Shown one piece after another: positions 17,917 through 25,256 of a DNA stretch of 64,000 bases. The stretch's first letter is position 1. Each line of letters begins with the position of its first letter. The notes under the pieces were generated by a model that saw only the letters and a list, made by a program, of their open reading frames with translations, had not been told where the DNA came from and searched no databases. A program made the position numbers and the translations under genes. The stretch comes from JAJISG01 sp964347325 (lineage in GTDB: Archaea > Thermoplasmatota > Thermoplasmata > RBG-16-68-12 > JAJISG01). The stretch spans positions 1 to 64,000 of the forward strand of contig CAYFYA010000007.1 in assembly GCA_964347325.1 (NCBI GenBank), written 5' to 3'.

Positions 17917-18004
17917 TCACTGGGAACCCCTTGCCAATGCCTTAGTCTTTGGGTCCGGAAGCTTGAACCTCCCTTTTTTATCGCAGTAGGTTGTCCGTAC
18001 GCTG

Positions 18005-19384
18005 GTGCATTGCGCTCATTGCGGGACTGAGTTTGAGGGCAACTTCTGCCCCACCTGTGGAAGACCTGTGCCTGGCACCGAGGCCCGCCTTCCGGAGATC
18101 TGTGCGAGATGTGGGACCTCCTTCGCCGGCAACTTCTGTCCCAACTGCGGGTGGCAGGTGGGCAGGGCATACCAACCGGAGGCTGGAGCTTTTGACACGT
18201 TCCTCGGCGTGTTCTGGACGGGGGGCATCCTCCTCTACCTGGCGTATCTAGCGTCCCTGTTGGTCGGCGTGCTGCTCGTCGCCCCGGCCATCGCAGACGG
18301 GATTCTCTCCAGCACTTGCGCCTGGTGCCTTGGATTCATCTTCTTCGTGAATCCCCTGAGCGAGAGCTTCTTTGAGGTTGTGGCCATCGGAGGCAGTGGA
18401 TTTCTGATATACTTCGCACTCCAGTTCGCCCTCGTCATTGGGCTTTTCGTCTTCCTGTTCGTGGCTCATGGACCGGCAAGCTACAGAGACCTCCGGCTGC
18501 CGCTAGGGAACATCTCCGAAAAGGCAAGGTCAAGGAGTACCCTCGTAGTCGTAGGCCAAGTCTTCATGGCCCTGATATTCTTCGACACCTTCTACTTCCT
18601 CCTCGTCCTCCCCGCCCTCGGCATTGACCCCTCGCCGCCGGACTTCTTCCAGCAGGCCCCTACCTGGTACCTGATGTACAGCCTGATAGATGCCTCCATC
18701 TGGGAGGAGATCGCTGTCCGGCTGCTGTTCATCGGCCTGCCCCTGACTATCGGCTCCCTTCTGGTCAGGATTGCGCAAGCCTCCTCCCCGTCCGCCCTCG
18801 AGGCGGGGTCTAGGTCGAGGCACATCTTAGGCTCCTTGAGATACCTTCTTGGTGGCCAGGTGAGTGGAAAATCCCCCAGACCCGTCCAACTGACGGCCGC
18901 GGCCCTGCTCCTCCTGTCGGCCATCCTCTTCGGCTACCTGCATGTCCTGTCCTGGGAGGTGGGCTGGAAGTTCGTGGACACTTTCGTGGGCGGACTTGCC
19001 CTGGGGTATCTGTTCCTGAGGAAAGGTCTCGCCGCCTCCATCCTCCTCCACTTCTCTATCAACGCCTCGACGGTCCTTCTCACGGCAGTGGGGGGGGAGG
19101 CGAACTTGGGGGCGACCGCTCTCCTTGGATTAGTATCGCTGGCCTTCGCCATCCTAGGCCTCGGCTTCTTCCTCTTCTACGCCAAAGAAGTCGGGAAGTT
19201 CATCTTCCGGTCCCTCGTGGGGAGGCCAAGGGGTGTCGGACAGCTACGGGCTGAGGAGAGGGCACCGCCGAGGGCCCGGGTCCAGCCCCCGCTATACTCT
19301 GTCGTATGCCCAAGTTGCGGTGGACAGGAGGCGGTCTACAGGGACGGCTCCCTTGTGTGTGCCAACTGCGGTGCGAACCTCTGA
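18005..19384 (+). CDS. CPBP intramembrane protease with zinc ribbons at both ends
   Basis: A 459-residue membrane protein starting at GTG. Two zinc ribbons open it (CAHCGTEF...FCPTCG at 3-19; CARCGTSF...FCPNCG at 34-50), followed by eight or so transmembrane helices. The CPBP/ABI (CAAX-like) glutamic protease motifs are intact: EEIAVRLL (EExxxR), FGYLHVL (FxxxH) and HFSINAS (HxxxN). A third zinc ribbon closes the protein (CPSCGG...VCANCG). Family members cleave prenylated or transmembrane substrates; the substrate is unknown. The doubled ribbon caps may bind nucleic acid or protein partners on the cytoplasmic side. Confidence 0.88.
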   Translation: MHCAHCGTEFEGNFCPTCGRPVPGTEARLPEICARCGTSFAGNFCPNCGWQVGRAYQPEAGAFDTFLGVFWTGGILLYLAYLASLLVGVLLVAPAIADGILSSTCAWCLGFIFFVNPLSESFFEVVAIGGSGFLIYFALQFALVIGLFVFLFVAHGPASYRDLRLPLGNISEKARSRSTLVVVGQVFMALIFFDTFYFLLVLPALGIDPSPPDFFQQAPTWYLMYSLIDASIWEEIAVRLLFIGLPLTIGSLLVRIAQASSPSALEAGSRSRHILGSLRYLLGGQVSGKSPRPVQLTAAALLLLSAILFGYLHVLSWEVGWKFVDTFVGGLALGYLFLRKGLAASILLHFSINASTVLLTAVGGEANLGATALLGLVSLAFAILGLGFFLFYAKEVGKFIFRSLVGRPRGVGQLRAEERAPPRARVQPPLYSVVCPSCGGQEAVYRDGSLVCANCGANL

Positions 19385-19756
19385 CTAGCCCCGTTCCGGG
19401 AGTGGAGCGATTTCGTCCACCACCTCCCGGAGGTCGTCAGCAATGATGGTCACCCGGATATCACCCAAGGGAGATTGGGCGGAGAAGGATACCCTCCCCA
19501 TGAGGGCTGCCTGCTTGTTGAGATGGATCACGAGTCTATCGTCCCTGATTGCTCCGAGGAGCACCTCCCTGGCTGATCCTCGGATGTGCTGAGCCCTCAA
19601 GAGCTCCGCCAGCTTGCCCAAACCGGAAGACGTGCCGGAGACGATGCCCTCCGCTTCAAGGAGTTCAGCATCGGGGAACAGGGCCAGGATAGCTGTCCTG
19701 ACCTTTTCCGCACTCTCCGTAGGATTGCAGGGCGCCTCCAAGGTGATTCGGAGCAC
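19385..19756 (-). CDS. UPF0201 family RNA-binding-like protein
   Basis: A 123-residue archaeal protein of the UPF0201 (DUF54) family, proposed to have an RRM- or L5-like RNA-binding fold and found near exosome or coaE genes in other archaea. The signature C-terminal block FSAQSPLGDIRVTIIADDL is present. The stop codon directly abuts the stop of the convergent protease gene. Its cellular function has not been established. Confidence 0.8.
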   Translation of the reverse strand: MLRITLEAPCNPTESAEKVRTAILALFPDAELLEAEGIVSGTSSGLGKLAELLRAQHIRGSAREVLLGAIRDDRLVIHLNKQAALMGRVSFSAQSPLGDIRVTIIADDLREVVDEIAPLPERG

Positions 19757-19850
19757 ACCCTCCCATCCCGACGAGACAGATAACGCCTAGCCCGCCCTGG
19801 TAGGTCTGAGGCGAGAAACGTTTTTTTCTCAAGCCCGCCATTACCCCGAG

Positions 19851-21302
19851 ATGCGTGAGGAGATTCTCTCAGCCGCCCTTCAGTCCGGTGTTCTCCTGGA
19901 ACCTCGCTTAGTGGACTACTTGGCGGATCGGGAGGACTCCCTCGAAAGGCTCCTTGCGGTCTTAGAGTCGGTGAACCCCAGGCCTCTCGTCCTGACCTTC
20001 GAGGAGTTCATTGGCCTCCGTGCCCAGCCGAAGGCGGGGCCGGAAATCGCCGCCGAGCCTCAGGCTCCGCCTCCAGTGAGGGAGAGGCAGGAGAAGGATC
20101 TGCGTAGAGAGTACGAGGCCGACATCAGAGTGGTGAAGGACATCACTGGCCACTCCACATGCACGGGCGAGATGAAGGACTTCTCACGCTACTTCGAACA
20201 CAGATACCGAGCCCTGGCCTCCATGCTCAGGACCAGGAGGGAGCTGATGGGGGCAGTCCCAATCGCGCGGGCCAAGAAGATGACCAAGGAGGTCCGCCTG
20301 ATCGGAATTGTCCAGTCCGTGAAGAAGACGAGGGCCGGGCACCGTCTCATGGTCGTGGAGGATGAGGAGGACACCTGCCAGGTTCTGGTTCCAAGCAAGG
20401 GTCCGGCGGGTGACGACTACGCAGTTCCCGACGAGGTAATAGGGGTCGTCGGCCGGCCCTGGAAGGACGGCATCATCCTCGGGGAGGCGATCATCAGGCC
20501 CGACGTGTCGCCCTCACACGCTTACGCTGGGGCGGAGGCCCCCCTGTGGGCCGCCTTCGTCTCCGACCTTCATGTCGGGAGCAAGCTCTTCCTGGAAGAC
20601 CGATGGTCCAAGTTCGTTCAGTGGATGCACGGAGAGGAGGCTTCCCGTATCAAGTACCTCGTGATCGTGGGGGATGTCGTAGACGGGATCGGTGTGTATC
20701 CCCGGCAGGACGAAGATCTCGTGCTCGACGACGTGTACCTCCAGTACGAGGAGGTCTCCAGACAGATGGCAGGCCTCCCGGACAATGTCCAGGTCATCAT
20801 CCTACCCGGCAACCACGACGCCATACGTCCGGCGGAGCCCCAGCCCGCCCTTCCCGCAGGTATCCAGGAGCTGTTTCCCGACGACTACATCTTCCTGGGA
20901 AATCCAGCGGCCCTACGCCTCCACGGCGTCGACGTCCTCTGCTACCACGGTAGGAGCATGGACGACTTTGTGACCGGTCTCCCAGGCATGTCCTACGATC
21001 GTCCCCTGGCAGCCATGATCGAGATGCTGCGACGGCGACACCTGGCGCCCTTCTACGGGAGTAAGACGCCCTTGGCCCCGGAGAGATCCGATTACATGAT
21101 CATCGACTCCGTACCTTCCATCTTTGCAACGGGACACGTCCACGGCCTGGGAGTGGGGGAGTATAGGGGAGTGAAGATCCTGAACTCCTCCACGTGGCAA
21201 TCGCAAACGTCATACCAACGTATGCACAACATCACACCTCGGGCAGGGATGGTGCCCATGGTGAACTTGCAGACGGGGGAGACCTTCGTAAAAGCCTTCT
21301 AG
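19851..21302 (+). CDS. polB: DNA polymerase D small subunit DP1
   Basis: A 483-residue DP1, the 3'-5' exonuclease subunit of the euryarchaeal replicative polymerase PolD. An N-terminal helical region and an OB fold (about 145-215, KEVRLIGIVQSVKKT) precede the Mre11-like phosphoesterase with all metal motifs: SDLHVGS, GDVVDG, LPGNHD, CYHGRS and TGHVHG. Unlike eukaryotic B-subunits, the catalytic residues are intact, so it should be an active proofreader. An inverted repeat (GAGAAA...TTTCTC, 19813-19830) precedes the ATG by 21 bases. The DP2 subunit is not in the window. Confidence 0.96.
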   Translation: MREEILSAALQSGVLLEPRLVDYLADREDSLERLLAVLESVNPRPLVLTFEEFIGLRAQPKAGPEIAAEPQAPPPVRERQEKDLRREYEADIRVVKDITGHSTCTGEMKDFSRYFEHRYRALASMLRTRRELMGAVPIARAKKMTKEVRLIGIVQSVKKTRAGHRLMVVEDEEDTCQVLVPSKGPAGDDYAVPDEVIGVVGRPWKDGIILGEAIIRPDVSPSHAYAGAEAPLWAAFVSDLHVGSKLFLEDRWSKFVQWMHGEEASRIKYLVIVGDVVDGIGVYPRQDEDLVLDDVYLQYEEVSRQMAGLPDNVQVIILPGNHDAIRPAEPQPALPAGIQELFPDDYIFLGNPAALRLHGVDVLCYHGRSMDDFVTGLPGMSYDRPLAAMIEMLRRRHLAPFYGSKTPLAPERSDYMIIDSVPSIFATGHVHGLGVGEYRGVKILNSSTWQSQTSYQRMHNITPRAGMVPMVNLQTGETFVKAF

Positions 21303-21323
21303 CCCCGGACGCTTGAACCCTCG

Positions 21324-22034
21324 ATGAAGATTCTCGCCGTCGGGGATATTCACGGCGACGAGCACCTGAAAGCCCTGAAGGAACGCATGTCGTGTTGCCC
21401 TCCCGTTGACCTGGTCCTTTTGGCGGGGGACATTACCGAGCGGAACGACCTACCGGCTTTCGGTCGAGTCCTGGAGGCGATCCAGGAAGGTACCGACGCG
21501 CCGATTATCTCCGTGTTTGGGAACGAGGAGTGGGCCGAGTCCCATGACGACTACCGACGTGACTTCCCGATAACCTTTCTTCACGATGAGGCCATTACCT
21601 GGAGTGAGGGCGCATCCCCCCTCCGAATCGTGGGAAGTACGGGGTCGCTGGACACCCCCACCTGGTGGCAACGCACCAACCTCCCCAACATCCACAGGGA
21701 GTACGCCTCCCGGGTGAAGCTCTTGGATGGTCTACTAGCGATGGGCGGCTTCCGTCTCCTTCTGACCCACTACGCTCCGACGTATCGGACTCTCGTGGGT
21801 GAGGGAGAGGGATGGTGGAGTCAGATGGCCTCGAGGAAGCTAGAGGAGGTGGTCCTCCGGAGGAGGCCAGAGCTGGTGGTTCACGGGCACGCTCATAAGG
21901 GCATCCCCTTTGCTGAGCTGAGGACGGGACAAGCGACCCTGGAGGACTTCGAGAAGACCAGGGTCATACCTGTGTACAACGTCGCCTTCCCGGTACGCGA
22001 GGACGTGACCGTTCTGGACCTGCCGAGCCACTGA
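21324..22034 (+). CDS. Metallophosphoesterase
   Basis: A 236-residue calcineurin-like phosphoesterase. Motifs: GDIHGDE (near residue 7), AGDITE, FGNEEW (where GNHE is usual, so the metal-bridging His is replaced by Glu) and HGHAH. It follows DP1 by 21 bases and is probably in the same transcript. Substrates of this branch are unknown phosphodiesters. Confidence 0.82.
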   Translation: MKILAVGDIHGDEHLKALKERMSCCPPVDLVLLAGDITERNDLPAFGRVLEAIQEGTDAPIISVFGNEEWAESHDDYRRDFPITFLHDEAITWSEGASPLRIVGSTGSLDTPTWWQRTNLPNIHREYASRVKLLDGLLAMGGFRLLLTHYAPTYRTLVGEGEGWWSQMASRKLEEVVLRRRPELVVHGHAHKGIPFAELRTGQATLEDFEKTRVIPVYNVAFPVREDVTVLDLPSH

Positions 22035-22072
22035 GGAACCTTTAAGAGCTTTCTTATGGTAGGAACGGCCAG

Positions 22073-22957
22073 ATGGCTGAGGAGGAAAGGCGAAGGCTTC
22101 CTCGGGGAGTGCGTAACCTTCTGCGGGACATAGCCGTAGCTTTTCTCCTGGTCGCCATCGTCATGGCGGCCCTCTTCGCCTTTACCAGGGTATGGCCCCC
22201 CATGGTGGTCGTCGAAAGCTCCAGCATGCAGCACAGCAACGACCAGAGCTTCATCGGCGTCATCGACACGGGGGACATCGTCTTGACGCAGAGCGCCCCC
22301 AGAAGGCAGGACATCGTTACCTACGTGGAGGGTCGCTCCGCGTCTTCGGGCTTCAAAACCTACGGTGATTACGGCGATGTGATAGTCTTCGCCCCCGGGG
22401 GGAATCGAGACGTGATACCCCTCATCCACAGGGCCCTGCTAGCTCTAGAGTGGAATGAGACTTCGGAGGGAATCGACGTGCCTTCCCTCCTCGCCCTCGA
22501 GCGATGGGCTGATTGGGACTCGAACAAGGCCGAGCCCTTTGGCCTGCGGAGCGGTGACTACGTCGAGCTTAGGAACGTCACCCACAGGAACCTCAACGTG
22601 CGGGTACAGATGAGCACATACTATTCTCGGGCGGTCCAGCAGACGTGCCCGGAGAACTTCTGCGGATTCGTAACCATGGGCGACAACAACCAAGGCCCCG
22701 ACCAGTACCTGACCAGGCTTGACTGGATCCAGGGGAGGGCCCGAGGCGAGGTCCCATGGTTCGGCCTTCTGAAGCTCGTGGTCGGCGGGACTCACGGATG
22801 GGGGGACTCTAGGGTTCCAGCCAACAGCTGGACTTCCTTGACGATCGCCATTGTTCTGCTCATAGCGGGCCCCATCGCCATAGATGTCGTGCTCTCGGCC
22901 CTGGCTTCGAGAAGGCAGAAGGGCGGCTCCAACCCCGACGAGAAGGAGCCTAAATGA
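22073..22957 (+). CDS. Signal peptidase I (archaeal/ER type)
   Basis: A 294-residue type I signal peptidase with a single N-terminal transmembrane helix (VAFLLVAIVMAALFAF), the catalytic serine in VVESSSMQHS, the GDIVL motif, and the catalytic His in PLIHRALL. A His in place of the bacterial Lys marks the archaeal/ER class. A second C-terminal hydrophobic helix (AIVLLIAGPIAIDVVL) precedes a charged tail. It removes Sec signal peptides. TATA-like cctttaag lies about 30 bases upstream, and the end overlaps the convergent orc1/cdc6 gene by 8 bases. Confidence 0.9.
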   Translation: MAEEERRRLPRGVRNLLRDIAVAFLLVAIVMAALFAFTRVWPPMVVVESSSMQHSNDQSFIGVIDTGDIVLTQSAPRRQDIVTYVEGRSASSGFKTYGDYGDVIVFAPGGNRDVIPLIHRALLALEWNETSEGIDVPSLLALERWADWDSNKAEPFGLRSGDYVELRNVTHRNLNVRVQMSTYYSRAVQQTCPENFCGFVTMGDNNQGPDQYLTRLDWIQGRARGEVPWFGLLKLVVGGTHGWGDSRVPANSWTSLTIAIVLLIAGPIAIDVVLSALASRRQKGGSNPDEKEPK

Positions 22958-24182
22958 GAGTCGTCTGGATCCTGGGGCGATAGCTCTTAATCTCCATCAG
23001 AACGTCGTCCGCGTGAAGCACCTTCTTCACATCCAACCCTGAGACGCTCGACTGGATCTCCTTGGTCCTTCCACCCCTTCCGAAGGACTTCACCTTGGCG
23101 TTGATGAGGCCGAGCATGTCGAGCTCCGAGATCAGATCGGTAACCCTTCTCTGGGTAAGGGGGCTGAGACCGGCCCGCTTGCACAGCTGACAGTAGGTAT
23201 CGTAGACCTCCCCAGTCGTCAGCCTGTCGTTGCCTGCCTCATCCTGCAGGATGATGCCCAGTAGGATGAGCTTGGAGTGGGTCGGCAGGGACTTCACGGC
23301 CTCGATGACGCAGTCGAGTTCGATCTTGTTCTTGGCCATCTGGACGTGGTGCTCCGTGATGGTGACCTCGCCGTGGCGATCCGCCAGCTCCGCGGCCACC
23401 CTCAGGAGGTCCAAGGCTCTGCGGGCGTCCCCGTGCTCTTGAGCGGCCAGGGCCGCAATGAGGGAGATGACACCGTTCTCGATGACGCCGCTGTCGAAGG
23501 CGAGGACCGCCCTCTGCATCAGGATGTCCTTCAACTCCTCTGCGTTGTACGGGGGGAATACCTGCTTCTCATCACTGAGCCTGCTCTTGACCCTGGGATC
23601 CAGGAACTCCGCAAACTTCAGGTCGTTGGATATCCCGATGATGCTCACCTTGGCGTTGTTCAGGTCGTCGTTTATCTTGGTGAGGTGGTAGATGACGTCG
23701 TCCCCACTCTTGTAGACAAGCTTGTCGATCTCGTCCAACGCTATGACAACGACCTGGGAGCGCTCGTCGATCTTCCTCAGCAAGAGGTTGTAGACACGCT
23801 CCGTGGACAGCCCTGTGAAGGGAATCCGCTCGTCGAAGTCGTGGATGAAGCGGTTGCCGATGTTCTGGAAGACCCCGTAGGGAGTGTCCACGATCTCGCA
23901 GTTGATGTAGAAGTACTCCACGTTATCCTTGGCATCCGCCTTCTCGATCTCGTTGCCTATGTACTTCACCACCGCTGTCTTCCCTGTCCCGGTCTTCCCA
24001 AAGATCATGACGTTGGAGGGGCGCTCCCCCTTGAGCGCCGTCGCCAGGACAGAGGCCAGCTGGTCGATCTGCTTCTCGCGGTGGGGCAACTTGTCGGGGA
24101 TGTAGGAGGGGTGGAGAATCTCCCTGTTCTCCCGGAAGAGGGACTCTGTTCTGAGGTACGGTTGGAAGACATTCTGCTCCAT
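22950..24182 (-). CDS. Origin recognition protein Orc1/Cdc6
   Basis: A 410-residue AAA+ initiator. Walker A is FGKTGTGKTAVVK near residue 60, Walker B is VVIALDEIDKL, sensor 1 lies in IIGISNDL, and a winged-helix DNA-binding domain fills the last ~100 residues (LTTGEVYDTYCQL...LTQRRVTDLISEL). It binds ORB elements at replication origins and loads MCM. The ATG at 24182 is chosen because a strong Shine-Dalgarno (gggggag) sits 6 bases ahead and residues upstream are not family-like. It is the only Orc1/Cdc6 in the window. Confidence 0.95.
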   Translation of the reverse strand: MEQNVFQPYLRTESLFRENREILHPSYIPDKLPHREKQIDQLASVLATALKGERPSNVMIFGKTGTGKTAVVKYIGNEIEKADAKDNVEYFYINCEIVDTPYGVFQNIGNRFIHDFDERIPFTGLSTERVYNLLLRKIDERSQVVVIALDEIDKLVYKSGDDVIYHLTKINDDLNNAKVSIIGISNDLKFAEFLDPRVKSRLSDEKQVFPPYNAEELKDILMQRAVLAFDSGVIENGVISLIAALAAQEHGDARRALDLLRVAAELADRHGEVTITEHHVQMAKNKIELDCVIEAVKSLPTHSKLILLGIILQDEAGNDRLTTGEVYDTYCQLCKRAGLSPLTQRRVTDLISELDMLGLINAKVKSFGRGGRTKEIQSSVSGLDVKKVLHADDVLMEIKSYRPRIQTTLI

Positions 24183-24355
24183 TAAGGACTCCCCCACAGG
24201 AGGTCGCAGCAAGCAATTGGGGCTGCGTCCTAAGTAGGCCGACGGCATATCTCGCGGCTCTACTAAAGCCTTTTTCTTAGACGATTGACGAACAACTTTC
24301 CTGGAAGATCTGGGTATTCTGGCTGCCCCCAGGGAAGGGGCAATCCACCGCTCCG

Positions 24356-25159
24356 TTACTCCCTCCAGTCGAGTCCGACGGTCCGCACCCCCACCTTCGG
24401 AATGAGAGGCATCTTCCGCTTGTGAATCGACCGCTGTACCATCTCCTCCACCCTGCGAACCAGGTCCAAGGAGAGCCCGGTTCTCTCGCTGATCTCCTCC
24501 CCCGGCATCTCCAGCTCGAAGCCCAAGAGAATCCGGTCGAGGTCTTCGTAGGAGATGCCCAACTCCCCTTCGTCAGTCTGTCCCTCCCAAAGGCCGGGCG
24601 AGGGAATCTTCAGGATGATCCTCTCAGGAACTCCCAACTCGCGGGCCATCTCTCTCACTTGGGTCTTGTAGAGGTCGCCTATCGGAAGGAGGTCCACCCC
24701 CGCGTCTCCCCACTTGGTGAAGAAGCCCACCAGGGCCTCACTCTTGTTCCCGGTGCCGACGACGAGGCCGTCTCGCTGGTTGCTAACGGCGTACCATGAG
24801 ATCATACGGCACCTGGCTCGGACGTTGCCCAGGGCAACCCTGTCCTCGACGCCCAGGGCTCGACGACTGGCCTCAACCATCGGCGCTATGTCCACTACCT
24901 CCAAGGACATCCCCAGATCCTCGGCCATCTCCTGAACGTCCCTTTCATCCTCGGCGGAGCTTAGCTCGTCCTTCAGGAACAGACCCTGGACCCTCTGCGG
25001 ACCCAGGGCCTTCACGCAGAGGTGCGCAACGACGGAGGAGTCTAGCCCACCGCTCATACCAACCACCGCAAGCTCCTTGGCGGCCTGCTGAAAGAAGTCC
25101 CTGATGAAGCGGACAACGATTCCCACGTGCTCCGGCCGGAAGGTCGGCCTCAGGGCCAT
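24356..25159 (-). CDS. nadE: NAD+ synthetase
   Basis: A 268-residue NadE, the ATP-dependent amidation of nicotinic acid adenine dinucleotide to NAD+. The PP-loop VGMSGGLDSSVVAHL is near residue 35 and the family block GTGNKSEALVGFFTKWGDAGVDLLPIGDLYKTQVRE is present. It lacks a glutaminase domain, so it is the ammonia-dependent type. The ATG at 25159 fits a TATA box at 25181-25188. It is divergent from the ValRS gene. Confidence 0.93.
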   Translation of the reverse strand: MALRPTFRPEHVGIVVRFIRDFFQQAAKELAVVGMSGGLDSSVVAHLCVKALGPQRVQGLFLKDELSSAEDERDVQEMAEDLGMSLEVVDIAPMVEASRRALGVEDRVALGNVRARCRMISWYAVSNQRDGLVVGTGNKSEALVGFFTKWGDAGVDLLPIGDLYKTQVREMARELGVPERIILKIPSPGLWEGQTDEGELGISYEDLDRILLGFELEMPGEEISERTGLSLDLVRRVEEMVQRSIHKRKMPLIPKVGVRTVGLDWRE

Positions 25160-25233
25160 GGACCTTCCATCACCCCCGCGGTTAAGTGACTTTCCCGTCG
25201 GCTTCACAGTGTGGTGCCAGAACTGGGTCACTA

Positions 25234-25243
25234 TCTATTTAAG
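25234..25243 (+). promoter_or_regulatory. TATA box for valS
   Basis: The sequence tctatttaag lies 14-23 bases before the ATG at 25257 and 26-35 bases before the in-frame ATG at 25269, so the spacing slightly favours the second ATG as translation start. Confidence 0.5.
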
Positions 25244-25256
25244 GAGAGGTGAGGTG

